Part shown: in pieces, positions 1 through 7,894 of the stretch
How positions within the stretch are numbered: position 1 is the stretch's first letter
How the letters are laid out: each line of letters starts with the position of its first letter
Assembly (NCBI GenBank): GCA_019187365.1
Contig: JABARE010000020.1
Coordinates: 62,001-126,000 of the forward strand
Length of the DNA stretch: 64,000 bases
From: Saprospiraceae bacterium
Lineage (GTDB): Bacteria > Bacteroidota > Bacteroidia > Chitinophagales > Saprospiraceae
Reading direction: 5' to 3'
Notes under the pieces: model-generated
Database searches by the model: none
What the model saw: the letters and a program-made list of their open reading frames with translations, nothing else
What the model was told of the DNA's origin: nothing
Translations under genes and position numbers: made by a program

Positions 1-423
1 GAAGGCGTTGAAGGCTTGAGTAGAAAGCATGTGCACCTCGTCGACGATGTAGACCTTGTATTTACCCGCCTGGGGCTGGTACCGAACCTGGTCTACGAGT
101 TCGCGAATGTCGTCCACTGAATTATTGCTCGCGGCGTCGAGTTCGAAAATGTTGAAGGATGCATTTTCCATAGATGCCAGGCAGGAGGGACAGGCATTGC
201 AGGGCTCCCAGTCTGCACTGGGCTGCGAGCAGTTCAAAACCCGGGCCAGGATGCGCGCACAGGTCGTCTTTCCAACCCCGCGGGGACCGCAGAACAAAAA
301 AGCATGGGCGATCTGGCTCTTTGCAAGGGCGTTTTTGAGGGTCGTGGCCACGTGTTCCTGACCGATGACGTCCGCCCAACGGAGTGGGCGGTATTTGCGT
401 GCCGATACGACGAATTCGCTCAT
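1..423 (-). CDS. dnaX: DNA polymerase III gamma/tau subunit, N-terminal part (cut by window edge)
   Basis: Clamp-loader ATPase subunit of the replicative polymerase. The 141 visible residues start MSEFVVSARKYRP and carry the Walker A motif GPRGVGKT (residues 46-53). A cysteine-rich zinc segment follows (cysteines at 55 and in the LNC..CNACPSC stretch), then the Walker B segment VYIVDEVH near residue 130. The frame stays open to base 1, so the gene continues out of the window. A perfect -7 promoter box lies 12 bases upstream of the ATG. It is divergent from nadE. The identification rests on strong family motifs; only the C-terminal length is unknown. Confidence 0.96.
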   Translation of the reverse strand, partial: MSEFVVSARKYRPLRWADVIGQEHVATTLKNALAKSQIAHAFLFCGPRGVGKTTCARILARVLNCSQPSADWEPCNACPSCLASMENASFNIFELDAASNNSVDDIRELVDQVRYQPQAGKYKVYIVDEVHMLSTQAFNAF

Positions 424-435
424 GTGTACAGGGCC

Positions 436-443
436 CAAATGTA
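436..443 (-). promoter_or_regulatory. -7 promoter box TACATTTG for dnaX
   Basis: This matches the Bacteroidota -7 consensus TAnnTTTG on the minus strand, with 12 bases between the box and the dnaX ATG. No convincing -33 TTTG was found. The transcript would have a leader of only a few bases. Confidence 0.6.
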
Positions 444-554
444 GGCAAAAAATGGTTCGCCGGAGGAAGGAAGCGGGTGCAGTTTCCACAGGGGCGGATA
501 CCTGCAAAGCCAACATCTTGTCATCTTTGCAGGGCTTCGCAAAATTTTCACGAC

Positions 555-2192
555 ATGCGCATTGCCATTGCCCAACTCAACTACCACATCGGAAATTTTG
601 ATGCCAATTTTCAGCGCATGGAATCTGCCGTGCAAAAGGCGCGTCAGTCCGGAGCGGACCTCATCTGCTTCAGCGAGCTCGCAGTGTGCGGCTACCCCCC
701 GCGCGATTTTCTCGAGTTCAAAGATTTCATCCGGAAGTCGATGGAAGTCGTCAACCGGCTGTGCGCATTGTCGCAGGATATAGCCATCGTCGTGGGCGCC
801 CCAACGGTGAATCCCGAAATAGAAGGCAAGGATTTGTTCAATTCCGCATTCGTACTATACAACTGTAAGGTCCTGCACCTGGCTCACAAAGCACTGCTTC
901 CCAATTACGACATTTTTGACGAATACCGGTATTTTGAACCGTGCCGCAGTTTCAAAACCTTCGAATTGAAGGGCAAACGCATTGCCATCACCATTTGTGA
1001 GGACATCTGGAATCTCGGCAACGAAAATCCAATGTACACCATCTGCCCGATGGACGAAATGATCGGTGAGAAACCGGATTTCATGCTCAACCTGTCGGCT
1101 TCGCCGTTCGATCATCGTCACGCTGCTGACCGCCTGACGGTCATACGCGCAAACGTGATGCGCTATGGCATCCCCATGTTTTACGTCAATTGCGTGGGAG
1201 GTCAGACCGATGTGTTGTTTGACGGCGGCTCGGTGGTGTTCGGTGCAGACGGCAGGTGCCATGAAGAATTGGCTTTTTTCGAAGAGGCTTTTGCCGTTTA
1301 CGATCTCTGCGAGGTTTCTGGAGAACAGGGCCGGGGGGCGCTGCCGCGCGACGAGACCAGGCATATCTGCGACGCGCTGGTGATGGGCATCCGCGACTAT
1401 TTTAAGAAAATGGGATTCGATAAAGCCATCCTTGGATTGTCGGGCGGCATTGATTCCGCGCTCACGGCCGCGCTGGCGTGCGAAGCCCTTGGAGCTGACC
1501 ATGTGTTTGGTTTGATGATGCCTTCACCCTATTCTTCCCGCGCTTCGGTAGACGACGCCGTTGCATTGGCAGATGCGCTTGGGATGAAATACGCCTGCAT
1601 TCCGATTGAATCCGTTTTCGGAACCTGCAACGAAACGTTGCGCCCGCACTTTGGCAACTTGCCTCCAGACGTAACCGAGGAAAACCTGCAGGCGCGCATA
1701 CGAGGTATGCTGCTCATGGCCTTTTCCAACAAGTACGCCTACATCCTGCTCAACACCACCAATAAAAGCGAAATGGCCGTAGGGTATGGAACGCTTTACG
1801 GCGACCTCTGCGGGGGACTTGCCGTACTTGCCGACGTTTACAAAACCCAGGTGTACCGGCTGGCGGCTCACATCAACCGCGAGCGGGAGATCATTCCGAG
1901 AAGCTCCATCGAAAAGCCACCCTCTGCCGAGCTGCGCCCCAACCAAAAGGACACCGATTCGCTACCCCCGTACGAATTGCTCGACCCGGTGCTTCAGCAC
2001 TACATCGAACAACGAAAGGGACCATCGGAGATCATCGCCATGGGCTACGACCCGGAACAGGTAAGGCGCATCCTGCGCATGGTCAACCGCGCTGAGTTCA
2101 AGCGCTTCCAGGCTCCCCCTGTATTGCGCGTTTCACCAAAATCTTTCGGTCTTGGCCGCCGCATGCCCATTGAAGGCAAATACCTTTGCTGA
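555..2192 (+). CDS. nadE: NAD+ synthase, glutamine-hydrolysing
   Basis: Makes NAD+ from nicotinate adenine dinucleotide using ammonia released from glutamine; last step of NAD+ synthesis. The protein has 545 residues. An N-terminal nitrilase-type amidase domain carries the triad Glu41 (CFSE), Lys112 (AHKALLPNY) and Cys148 (TICED). A C-terminal synthetase domain carries the PP-loop SGGIDS at 296-301. The open frame extends upstream to base 384, but homology begins at MRIAIAQLNYHIGNF, so I start there. A near-consensus -7 box (CATCTTTG, one mismatch) lies about 27 bases upstream. It is divergent from dnaX. nadC lies 2 kb downstream on the other strand and serves the same pathway. Confidence 0.96.
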   Translation: MRIAIAQLNYHIGNFDANFQRMESAVQKARQSGADLICFSELAVCGYPPRDFLEFKDFIRKSMEVVNRLCALSQDIAIVVGAPTVNPEIEGKDLFNSAFVLYNCKVLHLAHKALLPNYDIFDEYRYFEPCRSFKTFELKGKRIAITICEDIWNLGNENPMYTICPMDEMIGEKPDFMLNLSASPFDHRHAADRLTVIRANVMRYGIPMFYVNCVGGQTDVLFDGGSVVFGADGRCHEELAFFEEAFAVYDLCEVSGEQGRGALPRDETRHICDALVMGIRDYFKKMGFDKAILGLSGGIDSALTAALACEALGADHVFGLMMPSPYSSRASVDDAVALADALGMKYACIPIESVFGTCNETLRPHFGNLPPDVTEENLQARIRGMLLMAFSNKYAYILLNTTNKSEMAVGYGTLYGDLCGGLAVLADVYKTQVYRLAAHINREREIIPRSSIEKPPSAELRPNQKDTDSLPPYELLDPVLQHYIEQRKGPSEIIAMGYDPEQVRRILRMVNRAEFKRFQAPPVLRVSPKSFGLGRRMPIEGKYLC

Positions 2193-2276
2193 TTCCCCTG
2201 ACCGTTGGAAACTTCTTTTTTCGCCCGCGATTCCCGCGGATGCACGCAAAGTAGGGCCTTTGCAAAATCAATTCAT

Positions 2277-2295
2277 TGAGTAAAAAAATTACTCA
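2277..2295. repeat. Inverted repeat TGAGTAA-N5-TTACTCA, copy 1
   Basis: A perfect 7-bp inverted repeat with an AAAAA spacer. It overlaps the stop codon of the Nfu gene (stop at 2289-2291, minus strand). The same two arms with another 5-base spacer occur at 8756-8774, just past the carB stop. It could be a weak terminator or a protein-binding site. Confidence 0.6.
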
Positions 2296-2903
2296 GCTTC
2301 GGCGACGACTTCCTGAACTTCCGGAACCATGCGCTTGAGCAGACCTTCAATTCCCGCTTTCAGCGTAACGGTGGAAGAGGGACATCCGCTGCAGGAACCC
2401 TGCATCATGACGGTCACGATGCCGTCTTCATAGTGCTTGAACTCAATGTTGCCTCCGTCCATCTCGACGGCAGGACGCACATAGGTGTCGATCATATCGC
2501 GAATGCGCTGTACGATCTCGCTGTCGCGTTCGCTGTATTGTCCGCCCCCGGCAGGTTGAAGTTGCGACTGGGCAAATTCGGCATATCCCTCGTCGACGAT
2601 CTTCGTCCCCGCCTCGACGAGCGATTTCACCAATTCTTTTGCGGGAAGCATGATCTCACTCCAATCGAACTGTTGCGTTTTAGTGATCGTGACAAAGTTG
2701 TTGGAGATGTAAACGGATTGAACGTAGTCCTCACCGTAAAGTCTTTCGGCCAGTGGCGACCACCTCCTGGCCATCTCCCGATCCTTAAAATCGGCAACGC
2801 CCTTGTAGAGCATCTGGTTGGTGACAAATTTCAGGGACTCCGGGTTGGGAGTCTGTTCGGTATAGACCAGCAGTACGGTATTGTTGAGCGGCTTGGATTG
2901 CAT
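2289..2903 (-). CDS. Nfu-type iron-sulfur cluster carrier protein
   Basis: Likely scaffold or carrier that passes Fe-S clusters to target proteins. The 204 residues contain an N-terminal Nfu_N domain (YTEQTPNPESLKFVTN near residue 14) and a C-terminal NifU domain with the cluster-binding pair CSGC (MQGSCSGCPSSTVTLKAG, near residue 175). This order is the usual one in Bacteroidota and mitochondrial NFU1. I chose the ATG at 2903 (MQSKPLNN); an in-frame TTG at 2927 would add eight residues. A weak -7-like sequence (CTCGTTTG) lies upstream. The 3' end overlaps an inverted repeat. Confidence 0.92.
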   Translation of the reverse strand: MQSKPLNNTVLLVYTEQTPNPESLKFVTNQMLYKGVADFKDREMARRWSPLAERLYGEDYVQSVYISNNFVTITKTQQFDWSEIMLPAKELVKSLVEAGTKIVDEGYAEFAQSQLQPAGGGQYSERDSEIVQRIRDMIDTYVRPAVEMDGGNIEFKHYEDGIVTVMMQGSCSGCPSSTVTLKAGIEGLLKRMVPEVQEVVAEAE

Positions 2904-2945
2904 GCGCGTATTTTTTGACAATGACAAACGAGGTCCATTCCTTGT

Positions 2946-3734
2946 TCAAGAATTCCAGGGGATTTTATAGTGCCCTTCCAGGGGGCAGTGGTCGGAAAAG
3001 CGGATTTCCCGGTGGTGTTTGAAATAAACCACGCGTTCCCACAATCCTGGGCCAACCGAATGGTAGTCTATGCGCCAGCCCTTGTTTTTGCCATAAGACC
3101 CCGCCCGGAAACTCCACCAACTGAACTCTACCTGGCCGGGATGCAGAATCCTGAAACTGTCAGAAAACAAATTTCCGAACCACCGGTCCAGCCAGGCCCG
3201 TTCCTCGGGCCGGAAACCGCTCGGGTTGTCCTTTCGCTCCGGGTTGTGAATGTCGAGGTCGCGGTGGACGATATTGTAGTCGCCCACGACGATGAGCTCC
3301 GGTCGCTGCTGAACCAGTTTTTCAAAATAGGGGTATACGTCTTCGAGAAATTGCATCTTGAAAGCGTGCCGTTCCTCGCCTGAAGATCCCGAGGGGAAAT
3401 AACTGTTGCAAAGCAAAAACGTTCCAAAATCGAGCATCAACATGCGGCCTTCGCGGTCGTAAGCTTCCATGCCAAAACCGCGAACGACGTCAACCGGTTC
3501 GAATTTGGTCAGTATGGCGACGCCGCTGTAGCCCTTTTTTTCTGCACAGTTCCAGTAAGTATGGTACCCTTCCTCTGAAAACATTGACGCGTCGGCAAGA
3601 CTGGCATCGACCTTGATTTCCTGAAGGCAGACCATGTCGAAGTCATGGGTGCGCAACCAATCGCGGAAACCCTTTCCAAGAGCAGACCGCAATCCGTTGA
3701 CGTTCAAACTGGCAATGCGCAGCAATTTATCCAT
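2946..3734 (-). CDS. xth: Exodeoxyribonuclease III / AP endonuclease
   Basis: Base-excision-repair enzyme that cuts at abasic sites and removes 3' blocks. The 262 residues have the exonuclease-endonuclease-phosphatase fold: SLNVNGLRSA at the start, CLQEIK (metal-binding Glu) near 38, VVGDYNIVHRDLDIHNP in the middle (Asp/Asn catalytic pair) and the C-terminal RFSDHCPLEG (Asp-His). The reading frame extends upstream to 3788, but MDKLLRIASLNVNG gives the normal family start. Separated by 42 bases from the Nfu start and read in the same direction, so it probably precedes nfu in a small operon. Confidence 0.95.
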   Translation of the reverse strand: MDKLLRIASLNVNGLRSALGKGFRDWLRTHDFDMVCLQEIKVDASLADASMFSEEGYHTYWNCAEKKGYSGVAILTKFEPVDVVRGFGMEAYDREGRMLMLDFGTFLLCNSYFPSGSSGEERHAFKMQFLEDVYPYFEKLVQQRPELIVVGDYNIVHRDLDIHNPERKDNPSGFRPEERAWLDRWFGNLFSDSFRILHPGQVEFSWWSFRAGSYGKNKGWRIDYHSVGPGLWERVVYFKHHREIRFSDHCPLEGHYKIPWNS

Positions 3735-4095
3735 GACCCTGGCGATTTGATGAGCAATGATAAGGGTTTTGTCCTGCAGCCGGAGCACTTTGTTTTACCT
3801 GCCGCATTAAATTTTTGTATCATTTGACAATTTGCCCGAACAGGGTAATTTGTAAACAGGGTATGCCTGACAAGACCCATTTTGCAGGGCTTGCGGGCGA
3901 TCTGTCCGAACAGACCATCATATTATCCTTTATTGCTATGGTATGGTTTTTGAACCTGAATCTGCACTTCAGGTAAAGAGCCGACCGGTATAACTACGAA
4001 CGCAGCGACAGAAGACCCGAGAAGGGACCCGATGTCCATTTCCACTTAACGAACTGGAAACCACTAATTGCTCATTAATTAATTTCAGAAAGCGT
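3735..4095. other. Intergenic region of 361 bp without a recognisable gene
   Basis: Lies between the xth start (minus strand) and a small plus-strand ORF. It contains a short hairpin CCTGAA-N7-TTCAGG near 3957 and is AT-rich just before base 4095. I see no tRNA, no known riboswitch and no perfect TAnnTTTG box. It could hold the promoters for both flanking genes or a small RNA. Confidence 0.4.
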
Positions 4096-4206
4096 ATGAA
4101 GACAAATCAGACCCCAGCTGTTTTGTACAAGGACGTCAGGTTCTGGCTGGTAACCATTTTGACCATACTTTTGGTCGTCTTATTGGTCGCCAGCTATCCC
4201 GCCTGA
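4096..4206 (+). CDS. Predicted 36-residue single-pass membrane peptide
   Basis: An ATG-started frame of 36 residues: a polar start MKTNQTPAVLYKDVRFW, then about 17 hydrophobic residues (LVTILTILLVVLLVAS), ending YPA. The basic and aromatic residues before the hydrophobic stretch suit a signal-anchor. The stop codon abuts the stop of nadC on the opposite strand (TGATCA), so the two genes converge with no spacer. No clear ribosome-binding site or promoter is seen. I do not recognise a family. Small membrane proteins of this kind are real but easily predicted by chance, so confidence is moderate. Confidence 0.45.
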   Translation: MKTNQTPAVLYKDVRFWLVTILTILLVVLLVASYPA

Positions 4207-5058
4207 TCAGCCTTGTATCTTCAGGCTAAGATCGAGGCTTCCGGCACTGTGCGTCAGGGCTCCAACCGAAATGAAATCGACTCCTGTTAGGGCGATTTTG
4301 CGGACGGACTCCAGGCTGACACCTCCGGAAGCTTCGGTTTTATAGCGATTCCCTATCATTTCAACCCCCTCCCGCAACAGCGCCAGCGCAAAATTGTCCA
4401 GCATGATCTGGTCAACCCCGCCGGCAGATAATACTTCTTCAATTTCGACGAGATTTTTTACCTCGATGGTGATTCCGCGGTCGCGCATCCTGTGGGCCCG
4501 GGCGTAATCATTTACAGCCTGTATGGCCTGCGCAACTCCACCACACGCCTTGATGTGGTTATCCTTGATCATAAAGCGGTCGAAAAGCCCATATCGGTAG
4601 TTTGCACAGCCGCCCAGCCGCACTGCCCACTTTTCAAAATAGCGGTTGAGCGGTGTGGTCTTTCGCGTATCGAGAAGAACTACAGCAAGGTCTTCCACTT
4701 CGGCTTTGAATCGGTTGGCCATACTGGCTATACCGCTCATGCGCTGCATCAGGTTGAGCACCAGCCGTTCAGCTTTCAGCAGGGCACGGGTATTGGCGCG
4801 TACCTCAAATGCAAACTCTCCAAAATGAACGACGGCCCCATCTCCCTTGAATACATCAAAATCATGGGAGGGATCCACCTTGCCGAAAATGGTACGGGCA
4901 GCTTCCACTCCGGCAATGACACCGTCCTCTTTGACCTTGAGGATGGCCACCGATCGTTGTTTCTCCGGAATGCACGCCATCGAAGTGATGTCACCATCCC
5001 GGACATCTTCGTCCAAAGCCATTTCGATAAAACGCTCCATGTCAAAACCGGTCACCAT
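4207..5058 (-). CDS. nadC: Nicotinate-nucleotide diphosphorylase (carboxylating)
   Basis: Converts quinolinate and phosphoribosyl pyrophosphate to nicotinate mononucleotide, CO2 and pyrophosphate. The 283 residues cover the full quinolinate phosphoribosyltransferase fold: LDEDVRDGDIT at the start, LDTRKTTPL near 135, LIKDNH-type motif MIKDNHI near 170, and SVGALTHSAGSLDLSLK at the C-terminus. One odd point: the loop usually written GGG-x-NHR reads GGCANYR here, replacing a conserved Gly with Cys and the His with Tyr. Its start lies 2 bases after the stop of the upstream barrel gene, so the two are probably cotranscribed. An alternative start is the Met at residue 7. Confidence 0.93.
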   Translation of the reverse strand: MVTGFDMERFIEMALDEDVRDGDITSMACIPEKQRSVAILKVKEDGVIAGVEAARTIFGKVDPSHDFDVFKGDGAVVHFGEFAFEVRANTRALLKAERLVLNLMQRMSGIASMANRFKAEVEDLAVVLLDTRKTTPLNRYFEKWAVRLGGCANYRYGLFDRFMIKDNHIKACGGVAQAIQAVNDYARAHRMRDRGITIEVKNLVEIEEVLSAGGVDQIMLDNFALALLREGVEMIGNRYKTEASGGVSLESVRKIALTGVDFISVGALTHSAGSLDLSLKIQG

Positions 5059-5060
5059 AT

Positions 5061-5774
5061 TCAGAAGATCACGCCAATGCGGAAATCGAGACTGGACAGG
5101 ATGCCCTTTGAATTTTCTTTGGAGCCATCCGAATATTGCCCGGAATCTTTGGTGATGTCGGTAAAAGACTGGCTGAAGCGAATGCCCCCCACCAGGGAAA
5201 GATCTTCCGACAAGGTTTTTTCCAAACCTGCGTAAATGCCGTAAAACAATACGAAGAATTGCATGGCTCCACGAAGGTCTTCGTCTTTTGTGAAAGGCAA
5301 TCCCGAGGCAGCAATGTCTCCCCGCGCCTTCGTCCTCATGGAAAGAATGACTTCAGGTGCCACCAGGTGGTAGCGGTAGCCCTTAAACTCGTTGGTTCTG
5401 AGCTTCAGACCGAAAGGGAGGTCCAGGTAGTTCATGCGATAAACAATGCGCGTTCCGGCAGGCAGGTCGTGGTAGATGGGCTCGCTGAGCTCGGCTTCTT
5501 TGAGCAGGTCTCCTCCTTTTTTAAATTCGAGTGCCCCGCCCTGACCAAGCGAAAACCCCAGTCCGCCGACAAAGGCCATTTTCGGATTGAACCAATACTC
5601 TGCCTGGAGGTGTGCCTTGAAGGCAAATCGGGTGTCGAAGCGCTTTATGGTGTTTTTATTGGCGCTCATCCAGCTGTACGCAGGACCGGCGTGGAGGGTA
5701 AAATGGAACTCCTGTGCGCTGAGTCCATCCAGAGAAAGCGCCATCAGCACAAAAGAAAACAATATGCCTTTCAT
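5061..5774 (-). CDS. Outer membrane beta-barrel protein (PorT-like family)
   Basis: A 237-residue exported protein with a signal peptide (MKGILFSFVLMALSLDGLSA, cleavage before QEF). It shows alternating aromatic strands typical of small Bacteroidota barrels: FHFTLHAGPAYSW near the start, YLDLPFGLKLRT in the middle and a C-terminal strand ending FRIGVIF. I chose the ATG at 5774 because it creates the signal peptide; the frame is open further upstream. It directly precedes nadC. The function is unknown, and nothing links it to NAD synthesis beyond position. Confidence 0.75.
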   Translation of the reverse strand: MKGILFSFVLMALSLDGLSAQEFHFTLHAGPAYSWMSANKNTIKRFDTRFAFKAHLQAEYWFNPKMAFVGGLGFSLGQGGALEFKKGGDLLKEAELSEPIYHDLPAGTRIVYRMNYLDLPFGLKLRTNEFKGYRYHLVAPEVILSMRTKARGDIAASGLPFTKDEDLRGAMQFFVLFYGIYAGLEKTLSEDLSLVGGIRFSQSFTDITKDSGQYSDGSKENSKGILSSLDFRIGVIF

Positions 5775-5894
5775 ACTTTCGTTTGTTGGATGAAATTTAC
5801 AAATTGTGGTAAATCTATTACAAAACAGGCACAATGGCGCTCACCGCAAGGAGTGAACCGTCGAAGGGGTTCGAGTCGTTTGCACTGAACAAGA

Positions 5895-6977
5895 ATGATG
5901 TCAATACTACAAACCATGATCGGTAAATCCAGGGTTCTGGTCATATGGGCCATCGCATGGCTGCACCTGATGGCCTGTCGCAGGGATGGCGCTGAAAGAC
6001 CTCCCGACGTCCGGAACGTTGAGTCCAAGCTGGAGCTCATCCGGTTTGACCAGGCTTGCGATCCGGGATCTTCAGAGGGTCCTGGCGTCCGGCTGCTCCG
6101 GCTTTGCCGTGACCACAAAGAATTCTGCGATTTGTATTTCAATACCATCCTGGGGTTGCCGTTGCCTGAAGACAGCACCGGTGCAGAAGCGTCGGTTGCC
6201 CTGGACCGTTTTTTCAACCAGGAGGAGCGAAAAAAAGCAATCGGGAAGGTCCTCGCCCAGCTACCGGGAGACCGGATTCTAAATGAGGGATTCGGAAAGT
6301 CACTGCAATACTTCAAACACTATTTTCCGCAGGAGCGGGAGCCTGCATTTTACCTGGCGTTTTGCGATTTTTCTTATGCCAACTTCATTTTTTCACGCGA
6401 AGCGGGGGGCGACGGCCTTGGGATTGGAGTAGAGTTTTTTGCAGGAGACGCAATTTCTTACCGTTCGATTGACCCCGAAAATCCGGCATTTTCGGATTAC
6501 CTCATCCGGAGTTTCAACAAAGACCACATTTTGCCAAAAACCTGGGATGCATGGCTCGAAGACCGGATCCCGGTGCCAGCTACCTCCAGGCTGATCGACT
6601 TCATGCTCCAGCGTGGCAAAAAGCTTTACATACTCACCAAACTTTTGCCGGAAGTGGCCGATACCGCCCTTTTCGACCTTCCGGAGGCACAACTGGCATG
6701 GTGCAGGAGCAACAAGGTCGACATCTGGAGTTTCTTCCTGAACGGAAAGCTTCTGTATTCGTCTGAGTTGTTAAAGTTCAACAAATACATCAACCCCAGT
6801 CCCACCTCGCCCGGTATGCCGGCAGAGGCCCCTGGCCGAACGGGGAGCTACATCGGCTATGAAATTGTTCGTTCTTACATGGAGCGAAATCCGGATAAAA
6901 AACTCAGCGACCTGCTCGAAGAGACGGAAAGCCAGACCTTTTTGCAGGAGGCACGGTTTAAGCCCAGGAACGAATAA
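5895..6977 (+). CDS. gldB: Gliding motility lipoprotein GldB
   Basis: The 360 residues begin with a lipoprotein signal (WAIAWLHLMAC, lipid-attached Cys near residue 28). The body matches the GldB family: GIGVEFFAGD near 175, ILPKTWDAW, LYILTKLLPE near 245 and the C-terminal GRTGSYIGYEIVRSYM near 318. GldB is required for gliding in Flavobacterium and is stabilised by other Gld proteins; its biochemical role is not known. It also occurs in non-gliding Bacteroidota that carry T9SS. Start ATG 5895; ATGs at 5898 and 5916 are also possible. It precedes tatA and a Skp gene on the same strand. Confidence 0.88.
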   Translation: MMSILQTMIGKSRVLVIWAIAWLHLMACRRDGAERPPDVRNVESKLELIRFDQACDPGSSEGPGVRLLRLCRDHKEFCDLYFNTILGLPLPEDSTGAEASVALDRFFNQEERKKAIGKVLAQLPGDRILNEGFGKSLQYFKHYFPQEREPAFYLAFCDFSYANFIFSREAGGDGLGIGVEFFAGDAISYRSIDPENPAFSDYLIRSFNKDHILPKTWDAWLEDRIPVPATSRLIDFMLQRGKKLYILTKLLPEVADTALFDLPEAQLAWCRSNKVDIWSFFLNGKLLYSSELLKFNKYINPSPTSPGMPAEAPGRTGSYIGYEIVRSYMERNPDKKLSDLLEETESQTFLQEARFKPRNE

Positions 6978-7097
6978 TGGGCTGTAAGGGTTAATTCTAT
7001 TGAGGTGCCCGGACCATCGGATGGCGAAAATTCTGCGAAGCAAGGTGGAATTGGACCAGGATGGGTGGGTGCTGGCAACGGATTCGGATTATTCCAA

Positions 7098-7105
7098 TAA
7101 CTTTG
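7098..7105 (+). promoter_or_regulatory. -7 promoter box TAACTTTG for tatA
   Basis: Perfect TAnnTTTG match, 19 bases before the tatA ATG at 7125. It suggests that tatA has its own promoter rather than depending on gldB. Confidence 0.6.
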
Positions 7106-7124
7106 GGCTTTTAAAGATCAGGAT

Positions 7125-7340
7125 ATGAAAATGCTATTGCTTGGAAACCTGGGGGCGACGGAGATCATCGTCATTTTGTTGATCGTGCTGCTGCTGTTTG
7201 GAGGGAAGAAGATCCCTGAACTCATGCGCGGATTGGGTTCGGGCATCCGGGAATTCAACCGGGCGAAGAACGACATTTCCAACGAAATCCGGGAAGGCAT
7301 GCGGGATACTGACCGCAAACGCCTCGATGGAGACCAGTAA
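7125..7340 (+). CDS. tatA: Sec-independent protein translocase subunit TatA/TatE
   Basis: Forms the pore component of the twin-arginine export system for folded proteins. The 71 residues show the canonical plan: a short N-terminus, one membrane helix ([16 protein letters not shown]), the [11 protein letters not shown] hinge and amphipathic helix ([15 protein letters not shown]), and a charged tail. Start could also be the ATG at 7131. No tatC is in the window. It lies between gldB and a Skp-type chaperone gene. Confidence 0.93.
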   Translation: MKMLLLGNLGATEIIVILLIVLLLFGGKKIPELMRGLGSGIREFNRAKNDISNEIREGMRDTDRKRLDGDQ

Positions 7341-7372
7341 ACCCAGGATCCCTTCTTAAATTTTCCCATGTT

Positions 7373-7876
7373 ATGAATTGCACCCTTCGCATGAGTTGCT
7401 TTGCCATGGTTCTGTTGCCGCTTCTATTGCCGGCCCAGAAAGTAGGCCACTTCCATTATCCCAACCTGATCGACAGTTTGCAGGAGGCGCGCCAGGCCAC
7501 GGTGACCCTTCGCCAGTATGAGAAAGCCCTCACGGCCAGTGGAGACACCATGGTCATGCGATTTCAGGTAAAGCTGAAGGCTTACCAGGACGAAATGAAA
7601 AAGGGCAACCTCACCGGGCGTCAGCAAAAGGATATGGAAGCTGAGCTCGAGGTCGAGCAAAACGCCATTGTAAATTACCGCGAATCCGTCCGCCAGTCGC
7701 TGGATAAAAAGCGAAACGAACTAAAATTGCCCATACTGGAGAAGATCGAGCGGGTCATTCGAGCGCTGGCAAAGGAAGAAGGCTACGCTTTTATTTTTGA
7801 CAGTTCGGCAGGCCTGTTGTATTTCAGGGAGAGCGAAGACATTTTTTCAAAAGTATTCAGCAAACTGCAGCCCTGA
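7373..7876 (+). CDS. OmpH/Skp-family periplasmic chaperone
   Basis: A 167-residue exported protein. After a signal peptide (MVLLPLLLPAQ, residues about 12-22) comes a long, charged, coiled-coil region from about residue 60 to 135 (LKAYQDEMKKGNLTGRQQKD onward). The C-terminal part (IRALAKEEGYAFIFDSSAGLLYF) resembles the Skp body strand. Skp holds unfolded outer-membrane proteins in the periplasm. It starts 32 bases after tatA and is probably cotranscribed with it. It is convergent with AMP nucleosidase. Confidence 0.82.
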   Translation: MNCTLRMSCFAMVLLPLLLPAQKVGHFHYPNLIDSLQEARQATVTLRQYEKALTASGDTMVMRFQVKLKAYQDEMKKGNLTGRQQKDMEAELEVEQNAIVNYRESVRQSLDKKRNELKLPILEKIERVIRALAKEEGYAFIFDSSAGLLYFRESEDIFSKVFSKLQP

Positions 7877-7894
7877 GCAGGGGCTAAGCTGCGC

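Noticed and set aside
4492..5235. Plus-strand open frame of 247 codons across nadC
   Set aside because: No recognisable domain; the minus-strand nadC product is complete and typical.
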